64,000 nt of DNA from Saccharopolyspora dendranthemae (GTDB lineage Bacteria > Actinomycetota > Actinomycetes > Mycobacteriales > Pseudonocardiaceae), in contig NZ_VIWX01000005.1 in NCBI RefSeq assembly GCF_007829955.1, positions 62,001 to 126,000 of the forward strand, given 5' to 3'. Both the position numbers and the translations under genes were made by a program. Position 1 is the stretch's first letter; each line of letters opens with the position of its first letter. Under the pieces are notes generated by a model. The model saw only the letters and a list, made by a program, of their open reading frames with translations. It did no database searches and was not told the DNA's origin. Of the stretch, positions 8,571 through 16,527 are shown one piece after another.

Positions 8571-9682
8571 GCTCCGCGAGCGGCCCGGGCGCAGCAGTGC
8601 CCGGGCCCCGGCTTCCCGACTTCCCGTGGGACTCGCTGGCGTCGCACAAGGCGACCGCCGGCGAGCACCCGGAAGGCATCGTCGACCTGTCCGTGGGGAC
8701 CCCGGTCGACCCCGTTCCGGCGAAGCTGCGGGAAGCCCTGTCGTCGGTCGCCGACGTCCCGGGATATCCGACGACGCACGGCACGTCGGCCCTGCGCGAA
8801 GCGGCCGTCGAGTCGTTGCGCAGGCGGTACGGCATCACCGGTCTGGAACCGGACGCGGTGCTGCCGACCATCGGCTCCAAAGAACTGGTCGCCTGGCTCC
8901 CGACGCTGCTCGGCGTCCGGCCCGGCGACGTGGTCGCGATCCCGGACCTGGCGTACCCGACCTACGAGGTCGGCGCGAAGATCGCCGGTGCCGAGGTCGT
9001 GCGGCTCGCCCCGGGTGAGCTGCCGCCCGCCGGGACCAAGCTGGTCTGGCTGAACTCGCCGTCCAACCCGACCGGTCGCGTGCTCGACGCCGACGAGCTC
9101 GGCCGGACGGTGCGCGCCGCGCAGGACGTCGGCGCCGTGGTGGCCTCGGACGAGTGCTACCTGGCGCTGGGCTGGGACGCCGAGCCGGTCTCGGTCCTGC
9201 ACCCCTCGGTCGGTGCCGCCCGCGACGGGCTGCTGGCTGTGCACTCGCTGTCGAAGTCCTCGAACCTGGCCGGGTATCGCGCCGGGTTCGTCACCGGTGA
9301 CCCGGTGCTGGTCGCGCGGTTGCTCGAACTGCGCAAGCACTCGGGGATGATCGTTCCGCGGCCGGTCCAGGAGGCCGTCACCGCCGCGCTGCGCGACGAC
9401 GAGCACGTCGCGGCGCAGCGCGATCTCTACGCGGCCCGCCGCGCCGTGCTGCGTCCCGCGCTGGAGTCCGCCGGGTTCACCATCGAGCACTCGCAGGCCG
9501 GGCTGTACCTGTGGTCGACCCGCGGTGAGGACGCCTGGGCGACGGTGGAATGGCTCGCGGAGCGCGGGATCCTGGTCGCGCCGGGCACGTTCTACGGACC
9601 CGACGGCTCGCGCCACGTCCGCATCGCCCTGACGGCCACCGACGAGCGGATCGCGGCCGCGGCGAAGCGCTTGGGCGCCTGA
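8567..9682 (+). CDS. dapC: N-succinyldiaminopimelate aminotransferase DapC
   Basis: A 371-residue class I/II PLP aminotransferase. It converts N-succinyl-2-amino-6-ketopimelate to N-succinyl-diaminopimelate for lysine and peptidoglycan. The PLP lysine is Lys230 in SLSKSSNLAGYRAG. NSPSNPTG and SDECY supply the cofactor contacts. It is coupled to the ferredoxin gene by a four-base overlap. With dapD and dapE in this window, three steps of the succinylase branch are close together. Assignment as DapC instead of a general aminotransferase rests on this context and the fdxC neighbour. Confidence 0.93.
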   Translation: MSSASGPGAAVPGPRLPDFPWDSLASHKATAGEHPEGIVDLSVGTPVDPVPAKLREALSSVADVPGYPTTHGTSALREAAVESLRRRYGITGLEPDAVLPTIGSKELVAWLPTLLGVRPGDVVAIPDLAYPTYEVGAKIAGAEVVRLAPGELPPAGTKLVWLNSPSNPTGRVLDADELGRTVRAAQDVGAVVASDECYLALGWDAEPVSVLHPSVGAARDGLLAVHSLSKSSNLAGYRAGFVTGDPVLVARLLELRKHSGMIVPRPVQEAVTAALRDDEHVAAQRDLYAARRAVLRPALESAGFTIEHSQAGLYLWSTRGEDAWATVEWLAERGILVAPGTFYGPDGSRHVRIALTATDERIAAAAKRLGA

Positions 9683-9687
9683 CCGGG

Positions 9688-9751
9688 CGGTTCTGGCCCG
9701 AACCGTCCCGTGATCATGTCCGTTTCGCCTGGTCGGTTCGGACCACAACCG
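9688..9751. repeat. Imperfect cruciform sharing the family A core
   Basis: The arms CGGTTCTGGCCCGAACCG (9688-9705) and CGGTTCGGACCACAACCG (9734-9751) are inverted repeats of each other with three mismatches, and each is partly self-palindromic. The loop contains GTGATCATGTCCG, the same core as in family A. It lies between convergent dapC and the CHAD gene and may end both transcripts. Confidence 0.65.
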
Positions 9752-9761
9752 CACTCTGGTC

Positions 9762-10685
9762 TCACACCTCGGCCGCGGCTCCGCGGAGGGCGTACCAGGA
9801 CTCCGGCCACCGGGCGCGGCGGTCCGCTTTGCGGATCTCCTCGCGCTCCACGAGACGTCCTGCGACCAAGGCGATTTCAGCTTCCGGGTGCGGCCCGCGC
9901 TCGGCGAGCAATGCCCGGATCCGCTCCTCCGCCACGCACGCGTCCTGGTGCTCACCGAGGACGTCCTGGAACCCCTTGGCAGCCTTGATCAGCCGTTTCA
10001 CCGGGGCGCCGAGCAGCGGCTGGGCGAGCTCGGCGGTGTAGCGGACCTTCTTGCCGTCGATGCGCAGCGCGTGCAGGTCGGCGTCGGCCGGCTCGGCGGG
10101 CAGCGCGCGGACCGCCTTGCGCAGCGTGCGGAACTGCTTGCGCACGAGATCCCGCAGCTGAGCGGTTGCGGCGCGGTCGGAGCCTCCACCCGGGAGTTCC
10201 AGGGCGGCGCGCGCCAGCTGCTCCAGCAGCCGCTGGTAGCGGTCGCTGTCCAGCGCGGCCAGCATCTCGTCCCTGGCCCGCCGGTGCTCGGCGTCGAGAC
10301 CGGAGATCAACCGCTCGGCGGCGGAGCGCTCGATGCCGCGCAGGTCGGCGGACTCCGCGCGAAGCCGCTCCAGGAGCACGTCGAGATCCCGCACCGGCCC
10401 CAGGGCCTTGCCCAGCCAGCCGAGTTCGGCGCGCAGCGGCTCGGACCGGTCCTGGTCCAGGAACGGCCGGGCCGACCGCAGCATCGCGCGCATCCGCCGG
10501 ACCGACACCCGCATCTGGTGCAGTTCCTCGGGGTCCTCGCCGTCCCGCGCCCCGGCCTCGTGCGTGCACAGCGCGCGGACCCTCGCGTCCAATCCGACGC
10601 GGACGTGCTCCGCGACCGGTGCCGTCCGCCCGGCGGTGGCGGGCTCGGCGCCGAGAAGGTCTTCGAGCAGCGACGAAGAGGCCAT
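9762..10685 (-). CDS. CHAD domain protein
   Basis: A 307-residue all-helical protein made of one conserved-histidine alpha-helical domain. The typical His-containing segments LHQMRVSVRRMRAML near residue 60 and LHALRIDGKKVRYTAE near residue 210 are present, with basic residues forming the usual phosphate-binding groove. CHAD proteins bind inorganic polyphosphate and are found at polyphosphate granules. I took the ATG at 10685 (MASSSLLEDLL); a longer form from 10706 is possible. It is downstream of dapD on the same strand but separated by a strong terminator, so it is likely an independent gene. Confidence 0.88.
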   Translation of the reverse strand: MASSSLLEDLLGAEPATAGRTAPVAEHVRVGLDARVRALCTHEAGARDGEDPEELHQMRVSVRRMRAMLRSARPFLDQDRSEPLRAELGWLGKALGPVRDLDVLLERLRAESADLRGIERSAAERLISGLDAEHRRARDEMLAALDSDRYQRLLEQLARAALELPGGGSDRAATAQLRDLVRKQFRTLRKAVRALPAEPADADLHALRIDGKKVRYTAELAQPLLGAPVKRLIKAAKGFQDVLGEHQDACVAEERIRALLAERGPHPEAEIALVAGRLVEREEIRKADRRARWPESWYALRGAAAEV

Positions 10686-10735
10686 TCCCCATGCTAGAAC
10701 GGACAACTCGTGCGAATCGCTACTCCGAACGAAGC

Positions 10736-10771
10736 ATGAAGGGCGCCTCCCCTCGGGGAGACGCCCTTCAT
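10736..10771 (-). terminator. Strong hairpin terminator after dapD
   Basis: ATGAAGGGCG...CGCCCTTCAT arms extend into a CTCCCC/GGGGAG inner stem, forming an almost perfect 17-pair hairpin ten bases after the dapD stop codon. It separates dapD from the CHAD gene. Confidence 0.8.
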
Positions 10772-10780
10772 CGGGAGTGC

Positions 10781-11767
10781 TCAGTCGTTGGCGTGCAGGG
10801 CGGCGTTGAGCTCGATCTTGCCGCCGGTCTTGGCCACGACCTCGACCGCTCCGCTCGTGGAGTTGCGGCGGAACAGCAGCCCGTCGTTGCCGGAGACCTC
10901 GGAGGCCTTGGTGATCGTGCCGTCCGGCAGCGTGATCTTGGTGCTCGCGGTGACGTACAGGCCCGCCTCGACGACGCAGTCGTCGCCCAGCGAGATGCCG
11001 ATGCCGCCGTTGGCGCCGATCAGGCAGCGCTCACCGATGGAGATGACCTCCTTGCCGCCACCGGACAGCGTGCCCATGATCGACGCGCCGCCGCCGACGT
11101 CCGAGCCGTCGCCCACCACGACACCGGCCGAGATGCGGCCCTCCACCATGGAGGCGCCCAGTGTCCCGGCGTTGAAGTTCACGAAGCCCTCGTGCATGAC
11201 GGTCGTGCCGCTGGCCAGGTGCGCGCCCAGCCGTACCCGGTCGGCGTCGCCGATGCGCACGCCGGAGGGCGACACGTAGTCGACCATGCGCGGGAACTTG
11301 TCGATGCTGAGGACCGTCACGGGGCCGCGCGCCCGCAGCCGCAGCCGGGTCGCCTCGAAGCCCTCCACCGGGCACGGCCCGTGGTTGGTCCACACGACGT
11401 TGGCCAGCAGGCCGAACTGGCCGTCCAGGCTCACGCCGTGCGGGCGCACCAGGCGGTGCGACAGCAGGTGCAGCCGCAGGTAGACGTCGTGCGCGTCGGC
11501 GGGAGCGTCGGCCAGCTTGGCGATTTCCACGCGGACCGCGATGACGTCGACGCCCCGGGCATCATCCCGCCCGAGCAGCGCGACACCGGCTTCGCCGAGG
11601 GATTCGGCGGCCTGCTCCGCGGTCAGCTTGGTCGTGCCGGACTGGCCCGACTCGCTCAGCTTGACGGTCGGGAACCAGGTGTCGAGGACCGTGCCGTCGT
11701 CGGTCACGGTCGCGAGGCCCACGCCGTGGGCGCCCGTGGTCTGCGGGTCGGGGATGTTCGCGCTCAT
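10781..11767 (-). CDS. dapD: Tetrahydrodipicolinate N-succinyltransferase DapD
   Basis: A 328-residue acyltransferase of the actinobacterial DapD type. It succinylates tetrahydrodipicolinate with succinyl-CoA. The C-terminal two thirds contain left-handed beta-helix hexapeptide repeats, for example GASMVEGRISAGVVVGDGSD and GERCLIGANGGIGISLGDD. Members are trimers that bind CoA between subunits. A longer frame exists, but the ATG at 11767 (MSANIPDPQ) gives the usual N-terminus. In M. tuberculosis dapD and dapE are divergent neighbours (Rv1201c, Rv1202); here a 3.4-kb block has been inserted between them. Confidence 0.95.
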   Translation of the reverse strand: MSANIPDPQTTGAHGVGLATVTDDGTVLDTWFPTVKLSESGQSGTTKLTAEQAAESLGEAGVALLGRDDARGVDVIAVRVEIAKLADAPADAHDVYLRLHLLSHRLVRPHGVSLDGQFGLLANVVWTNHGPCPVEGFEATRLRLRARGPVTVLSIDKFPRMVDYVSPSGVRIGDADRVRLGAHLASGTTVMHEGFVNFNAGTLGASMVEGRISAGVVVGDGSDVGGGASIMGTLSGGGKEVISIGERCLIGANGGIGISLGDDCVVEAGLYVTASTKITLPDGTITKASEVSGNDGLLFRRNSTSGAVEVVAKTGGKIELNAALHAND

Positions 11768-11819
11768 GCCCAAAACGGTAATCGGCAACGCCGCGCCCGG
11801 CCTGCACGGGGTGCGACGA

Positions 11820-12269
11820 TCAGCCCTTCGCCGCACCCGGCAGGTGGCATCCGGTCGTGAGCGTCAGGATCGTGCTGCGCGAGGTGCCGAAGGTGTAGAC
11901 CGCGCCGTAGGAGTCGTTCCCGGTGATCTCGTGATCACCCGTGCGGTTGATGATGATCTCCGGCTCGACGAAGCCGTACTCCGCGGTGATCGACCGGACG
12001 ATGGACACCGCGCTCGGCCAGTCCACGTCGGCGACGGGCTCGGCCGCCCGCCAGGACTCCAGCACCCTGCTCTCCGCATCGGAATCGGTGAACTCCGCGC
12101 AGCTCGCTCTGCTCGCCGGTGCCGACACCGCCCACTCCAGCGGCCCGACCAGGCGATCCAGCAGTTCGAGCAGCCGCTTCTGCATCTGCTCGTAGTGCGC
12201 GGTGATCTGCTCGATGCTGGGGCGCTGCCGCAGCGCACTTCGCGGGTCCAACGCGGGTACCCCCGTCAC
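11820..12269 (-). CDS. LppA-like protein without signal peptide, possibly decayed
   Basis: A 149-residue protein clearly related to the lipoprotein at 12703-13218. Both share LRQRPSxExxTAxYxxMQ, the W-P/G-A-xxIxxxxxAxxGF segment, the GDHxxxxxNSYGA motif and a C-terminal TGCHL...AKG. This copy has no signal peptide or lipobox in any frame upstream, and the GTG at 12269 lacks a good ribosome site. Either it is a cytoplasmic variant or its N-terminus has been lost. Loss of export would separate it from its paralogue's site of action. The protein body itself is intact. Confidence 0.65.
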   Translation of the reverse strand: MTGVPALDPRSALRQRPSIEQITAHYEQMQKRLLELLDRLVGPLEWAVSAPASRASCAEFTDSDAESRVLESWRAAEPVADVDWPSAVSIVRSITAEYGFVEPEIIINRTGDHEITGNDSYGAVYTFGTSRSTILTLTTGCHLPGAAKG

Positions 12270-12362
12270 GGTCGGACGTAGATCCGGACGTAGAGAAATG
12301 ATGCCGGACCGCCCGAGAGCGTCTCACCCGGCCTCCCCCAACGACCGTGTGAGGCTCGACAC

Positions 12363-12698
12363 TCAGGCGAACAGGTTCAGCGCCATGCTCATCAGGACCA
12401 GCGCGACCACGGGCCCGGCCACCAGTCCGACCAGCCCGACGACCACCGCGGTGAGCGTCGAGTCCGGCCGCCGGACCCGGAACCACAGGTACACCGGGCC
12501 GGCGAGCAGCACCAGCACGGCGAGCCCGGTCGCGATCCCCCTCGGCGTGCAGCCGCCTTCGCCGCCCGGTTGGCAGGGGACTGACGCTCCCCAGATGCCC
12601 ACGAAGGCGGTGAAGGCGACGATCGGCAGCGCCGTGAGGGTGGCCAGCACGGCGAAGACCACCGCTGCCGGGCGGCCGCTGGTGTCCGGTGCGCTCAC
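12363..12698 (-). CDS. Small three-helix membrane protein
   Basis: A 111-residue integral membrane protein. Three hydrophobic segments (VVFAVLATLTALPIVAFTAFV, GLAVLVLLAGPVYLWF, AVVVGLVGLVAGPVVALVL) surround an outer loop with two cysteines, PCQPGGEGGC, that could form a disulphide. The GTG start at 12698 is four bases past the stop of the LppA-like lipoprotein gene, so it belongs to the same operon. The family is not recognised. It may be a membrane partner or immunity protein for the hydrolase upstream, which is inference from position alone. Confidence 0.75.
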   Translation of the reverse strand: MSAPDTSGRPAAVVFAVLATLTALPIVAFTAFVGIWGASVPCQPGGEGGCTPRGIATGLAVLVLLAGPVYLWFRVRRPDSTLTAVVVGLVGLVAGPVVALVLMSMALNLFA

Positions 12699-12702
12699 GA
12701 GC

Positions 12703-13218
12703 TCACCCCTTCGCCGACTGCAGCAGGTGGCAGCCGGTGCGCACGCTCAGGACGGTGTTCGCGGCAGCCCCGAGCTGGAGCCGGGCGCCGTAGGAGTTGT
12801 GCAGCTCGACCTTGTGGTCACCGGGCCGGTCGGTGACCACGTGCAGCTCGGTGAACCCGCGAGAAGCGCCCACCTCGGTGGCGATTCGCAGCGCTCCGGC
12901 CCACTTCTCCTCGGGGACGCCGCCCTCCTGCATCCACGTGGCCAGGGTGCGCTTCTCGGCACCGGGCACGTCGGCGAAGTCCGGGCACGCGGACTCCCCG
13001 GTGTTGCCCTTGTCCACGAACTGCGGCAGCCCGAGCTCGGCCACCAGCCGGTCGCGCAGCTCCTGCTGCATCCGGTCGTAGTCGGCGGTGACCTCTTCCA
13101 GGCTGGGGCGTTGCCGCAGCGCGTCGAGCCCGTCTCGCATGTCTCTCCCGTCGGGGTCGCCCGCCGCGCATCCGGCGAGGAGCGCGGCACCCATGACCAG
13201 TGTGGCGAATCGCCTCAT
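12703..13218 (-). CDS. LppA-like lipoprotein
   Basis: A 171-residue lipoprotein. The signal sequence MRRFATLVMGAALLAGC gives a lipobox LLAGC with the acylated Cys17. The mature part contains the LppA-like core LRQRPSLEEVTADYDRMQ, a GDHKVELHNSYGA segment and C-terminal TGCHLLQSAKG, with two further cysteines likely paired outside the cell. Its ATG overlaps the stop of the DUF1023 hydrolase gene (ATGA), so the two are co-translated. A second, signal-less copy follows two genes on. The biochemical function of LppA proteins is unknown. Confidence 0.8.
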   Translation of the reverse strand: MRRFATLVMGAALLAGCAAGDPDGRDMRDGLDALRQRPSLEEVTADYDRMQQELRDRLVAELGLPQFVDKGNTGESACPDFADVPGAEKRTLATWMQEGGVPEEKWAGALRIATEVGASRGFTELHVVTDRPGDHKVELHNSYGARLQLGAAANTVLSVRTGCHLLQSAKG

Positions 13219-14960
13219 CAGAACAGGTCCTTGATGTCGGAAATCCGGTCGCTGCCCCAGTCGTGGACGGCCGAAGCGCCCTCCTGGGCCTGGTGCGGCA
13301 CGTAGGACAGCGCGTCGCCCACGCCGTCGGTCTTGCCCTGCACCGCGTTCTCCGGAACGCCGCCCACCACCGAGGCGATGTTGTGCTGGCTGGTGGTGTC
13401 CGGCTGGAGGTAGTCGCTGTGGCCGGTGACCTGCCCTCCCTCGCCGGAGGACTCGGTCGACAGGTCGGTGAAGCCGTCCATGTGCGACGGGTCGCCGCCG
13501 AACCGGCCGAAGTCGGCGACCGGGTCGTCCTTCGCCTCCAGCCGGTAGGTGTGCCCCTCCGGGACGTGCAGGTCCTCGATGTCGTTGGTGCCGACACCGG
13601 GGGAGCCGTAGATGATCGCGTCGTCCACGCCGTGCCCGCCGCCCTGCAGCGCGTAGCCGGTGGTGGTCGAGCCGTAGGAGTGGCCGATCGCCGTCAGGTG
13701 CGGATCGTCGTCGCGAGAGCTGTTGATGCCCTTGTAGAACTCGTTGAGCTTCGCCCCGCCCTCCTCGGCGGAGCTCGAGCTGACCACGGAATCGCCCAGC
13801 ACGTCGGTGTTCTCGGACTCCTGCGGAGCCTCGTAACCCAGCCAGAACACGCCCGCGACCTCGCCGTCCTGGCCGGAGCGCATCATCTCCCGCTGGGATT
13901 CGGCGACCAGCTCCTGGGTTTCGGCGTCGGCGCCCTTGAGGCTGCCCTCGGCGGTGGTCGTGTAGCCGGGGGTGAACACCGAGACGTGGTCGGCGGTGTC
14001 CACGTCGCCCACGCCCACGGCGGTCTTCAGCCGCTCGCCGCTCGCGTCCAGGACCAGCAGCTGCCGGTCGTCGCGGGCGATGGTGTCCTCGACCGCGTCC
14101 AAGCCCTTGAGCTTCGCGTCGATCTGGTCGGCCTTCTCCTGCTCGTCCTCGCTGATCCCGCCCTGCGCCAAGCGGTTCCGCTCGCCGCGCAGCTGTGCCC
14201 GGGTGTCGGCGAGGTTGGCGCGGTTCGCCGTGTCGCGCACGACCGCGGGGATGCCGTCGCGGTTGCCCAGCCACGCGGGCGCGCTCTCGCGCAGCGCCGT
14301 GCGCTGCTCGTCGGACAGCGACTTCCACCAGTCCGCGTTCGCCTGCGCGGTGTTGTGCGGCGGTTTTCCGGCGGAGTCGGCGAGCGCCATCACCTCGTTG
14401 GTCCTCGCCGCGTCGGAGAGGGACGTGCCCTCGCCCGGTTCGATCTCGTCCTCCTCCGCCGCGATGAGGGTCTTGGCCAGTGCGGCGTCGATGGCTTCGG
14501 CCTGGTCGAGGATCTTCTCGATCTCGTCGACCAGTCGGTCGCGGACCCGGATCCGCTCGGCCTTGACCTGCTCCACCTGGTCGGCGGGGACGTCCTGGGG
14601 CGGGGCGACGTCGCGGACGCCGCCCTCCTCGGTGATCTGGAAGCCGTGGGCGCGGGCCTCGTGGTCGGCGGCGTCGACGCGCCGCGCGAGCGCGGTGACG
14701 TCGTCGGCCGCGGCGGCGACCGCCACCCGCACGGTCGCCACCTCGGCGACCAGCGAGCGCATCCCGTCGATCAGGCGCCGGTGCTGGTCGGCCGAGCGCT
14801 GGGCGGCGTCGCCCGTCCAGCCGTCCGGGTTGCGGGCGCCGTCGAGCTCGTCCTGCAGGGCGACCAGCTCGTCCCCGCGCTTGCCGAGCTCGCCGTGCAC
14901 CGCGTCGAGGCGCTCGCCGTTCCAGCGGCGCACGTCGGCGTAGCTGACCACCGCGCTCAC
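13218..14960 (-). CDS. DUF1023 alpha/beta hydrolase with WXG-like N-terminal region
   Basis: A 580-residue protein. Residues 1-310 are helical and charged, with W-x-G turns at 13-15 (WNG) and 48-50 (WTG), as in type VII secretion substrates. From about 320 on lies an alpha/beta-hydrolase domain of the DUF1023 group with nucleophile Ser428 in GHSYG, a GSPGVGT segment and likely acid and His residues towards the C-terminus. There is no Sec signal. The GTG at 14960 overlaps the stop of the WXG100-like gene, and the product's stop overlaps the lipoprotein start. Context suggests a secreted hydrolase; the substrate is unknown. Confidence 0.85.
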   Translation of the reverse strand: MSAVVSYADVRRWNGERLDAVHGELGKRGDELVALQDELDGARNPDGWTGDAAQRSADQHRRLIDGMRSLVAEVATVRVAVAAAADDVTALARRVDAADHEARAHGFQITEEGGVRDVAPPQDVPADQVEQVKAERIRVRDRLVDEIEKILDQAEAIDAALAKTLIAAEEDEIEPGEGTSLSDAARTNEVMALADSAGKPPHNTAQANADWWKSLSDEQRTALRESAPAWLGNRDGIPAVVRDTANRANLADTRAQLRGERNRLAQGGISEDEQEKADQIDAKLKGLDAVEDTIARDDRQLLVLDASGERLKTAVGVGDVDTADHVSVFTPGYTTTAEGSLKGADAETQELVAESQREMMRSGQDGEVAGVFWLGYEAPQESENTDVLGDSVVSSSSAEEGGAKLNEFYKGINSSRDDDPHLTAIGHSYGSTTTGYALQGGGHGVDDAIIYGSPGVGTNDIEDLHVPEGHTYRLEAKDDPVADFGRFGGDPSHMDGFTDLSTESSGEGGQVTGHSDYLQPDTTSQHNIASVVGGVPENAVQGKTDGVGDALSYVPHQAQEGASAVHDWGSDRISDIKDLF

Positions 14961-15250
14961 CGCCCCGCCGCGTCGACGGTGCCGGCGTTGTCGGAATCGG
15001 TGCGCTCGTAGGTGTTGCCGGCGTCCGCGAGCGACCTGCCGTGCGCGGTCGCGTCCTCGCTCCACTTCGCGAGCGCGCGCTGCCAGCTCCGCGCGACCTT
15101 CGCGGACGCTCCCTCGCTCTTGCCGCCGGGGAGAGCGTCGGCGATGTCCTCCGCCGGTTCGGCGATGCGCACCCGCCCCGCCTGCTCACCGGCGGATTCC
15201 GCGCTGCGGCCCGCTCGGCGCAGCGCCTCCGGTTCCGCCCTGTAACCCAT
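14957..15250 (-). CDS. WXG100/ESAT-6-like small helical protein
   Basis: A 97-residue helical protein at the head of the five-gene operon. Its length and helix-turn-helix layout, with a W near the turn (SWQRALAKW) and no signal peptide, fit the WXG100-like partners of type VII secretion substrates, although a strict W-x-G is not visible. The ATG start is at 15250, with GGAGGC close upstream. It overlaps the DUF1023 gene by four bases, which suggests stoichiometric co-production and perhaps dimerisation with its N-terminal region. Confidence 0.7.
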   Translation of the reverse strand: MGYRAEPEALRRAGRSAESAGEQAGRVRIAEPAEDIADALPGGKSEGASAKVARSWQRALAKWSEDATAHGRSLADAGNTYERTDSDNAGTVDAAGR

Positions 15251-15363
15251 GCCAGCCTCCGGGAGCCACCGTTCGATGCGGGAGCCTAGCCCGCTGATCC
15301 CGGCTTAGATGCCGGTTCCCGCGATCCGGTTCCCGCCTGTGCTGCTCGCGCAGGTCAGCGCGG

Positions 15364-15369
15364 TAGCCT
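15364..15369 (+). promoter_or_regulatory. -10 element for leaderless dapE mRNA
   Basis: TAGCCT lies seven bases before the dapE GTG, and no ribosome-binding sequence is present. This spacing places the transcript start at the start codon. Confidence 0.5.
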
Positions 15370-15376
15370 TCCGGGC

Positions 15377-16453
15377 GTGACCGCATCGCTGGACCTCACG
15401 TCGGACCCCGTCGAGCTGACCGCCGCGCTGGTGGACATCCCCAGCGTCTCCGGGTCGGAGAAGACCATCGCTGACGCGGTGGAGCAGGCGCTGCGCGAAC
15501 AGGCCCCGCACCTGGAGGTGATCCGCAACGGCGAAGCCGTGCTGGCGCGGACCCGCCTCGGCAGGGACAACCGGGTCGTGCTGGCCGGGCACCTCGACAC
15601 CGTGCCGATCAACGACAACCTGCCGTCGCGGCGGACCGGATCCGGCGAGGACGAGCTGCTGCACGGGTGCGGCACCACCGACATGAAGAGCGGCGACGCC
15701 GTGATGCTGAACCTCGCGGCGACGCTCACCGCACCCCGCCACGACCTGACGTTCGTGTTCTACGACTGCGAGGAGATCGAGGCCGAGCGCAACGGCCTCG
15801 GACGCATCGAGCGCGAGCTGCCGGAATGGCTCGACGGCGATCTGGCCGTGGTGTGCGAGCCGTCGAACGCGGCGATCGAGGCCGGGTGCCAGGGGACGAT
15901 CCGCGTCGAGGTCAGCACCACCGGCACCCGCGCGCACACCGCCCGCGCGTGGATGGGGGAGAACGCCATCCACGCCGCGCAGCCGATCTTGCAGCGGCTG
16001 GTGGAGCACACCCCGCGCAACCCGGTGATCGACGGGCTCCAGTACCGGGAGGGCCTGCAGGCCGTGAAGATCATCGGTGGTGTCGCGGGCAACGTCGTCC
16101 CGGACTCGTGCGTGGTCACCGTCAACCACCGGTTCGCCCCGGACAAGTCCGCCGAGCAGGCCGAAGCCGAGCTGCGGGAGCTGTTCGCCGGCTACGAGGT
16201 CGTGGTCACCGACCTGTCAGCCGGTGCCCTGCCCGGTCTGACCTCCCCGGCCGCGGCCCAGCTGGTCGCGGCCTCGGGCTCCGAGCCCGTGGCGAAGCTC
16301 GGGTGGACCGACGTCGCCCGCTTCGCGGCCCGAGGGCTCCCGGCGGTCAACTTCGGCCCTGGCAACCCGACTCTCGCCCACACCCAGCACGAGCACGTGC
16401 GCACCACCGAGATCCGCCACTGCGCGGCCGCTCTCCACCGCTTCCTGTCCTGA
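15377..16453 (+). CDS. dapE: Succinyl-diaminopimelate desuccinylase DapE
   Basis: A 358-residue M20-family zinc hydrolase that releases succinate from N-succinyl-LL-diaminopimelate. The metal ligands and catalytic residues are visible in AGHLDTVP (about 75-82), CGTTDMKSGDA (about 98-108), YDCEEIEAERNGLG and the final HTQHEHV. The GTG start at 15377 has no Shine-Dalgarno sequence but a good -10 element seven bases upstream. It is transcribed divergently from the type VII-like operon. With dapC and dapD it supplies diaminopimelate for lysine and the cell wall. Confidence 0.96.
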   Translation: MTASLDLTSDPVELTAALVDIPSVSGSEKTIADAVEQALREQAPHLEVIRNGEAVLARTRLGRDNRVVLAGHLDTVPINDNLPSRRTGSGEDELLHGCGTTDMKSGDAVMLNLAATLTAPRHDLTFVFYDCEEIEAERNGLGRIERELPEWLDGDLAVVCEPSNAAIEAGCQGTIRVEVSTTGTRAHTARAWMGENAIHAAQPILQRLVEHTPRNPVIDGLQYREGLQAVKIIGGVAGNVVPDSCVVTVNHRFAPDKSAEQAEAELRELFAGYEVVVTDLSAGALPGLTSPAAAQLVAASGSEPVAKLGWTDVARFAARGLPAVNFGPGNPTLAHTQHEHVRTTEIRHCAAALHRFLS

Positions 16454-16527
16454 CGCCGAGGTGCCCGGCCGCGCAGGCGGATTCGCATGTCGCGCGCAGT
16501 TCGAACGGTGTCCCTCGGCGGGGTGGG

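Noticed and set aside
12703..15189. 828-codon minus-strand frame joining an Arg-rich region to the LppA domain
   Set aside because: Only the last 171 residues are real and begin with a signal peptide at 13218; the rest is the shifted frame of the DUF1023 gene.
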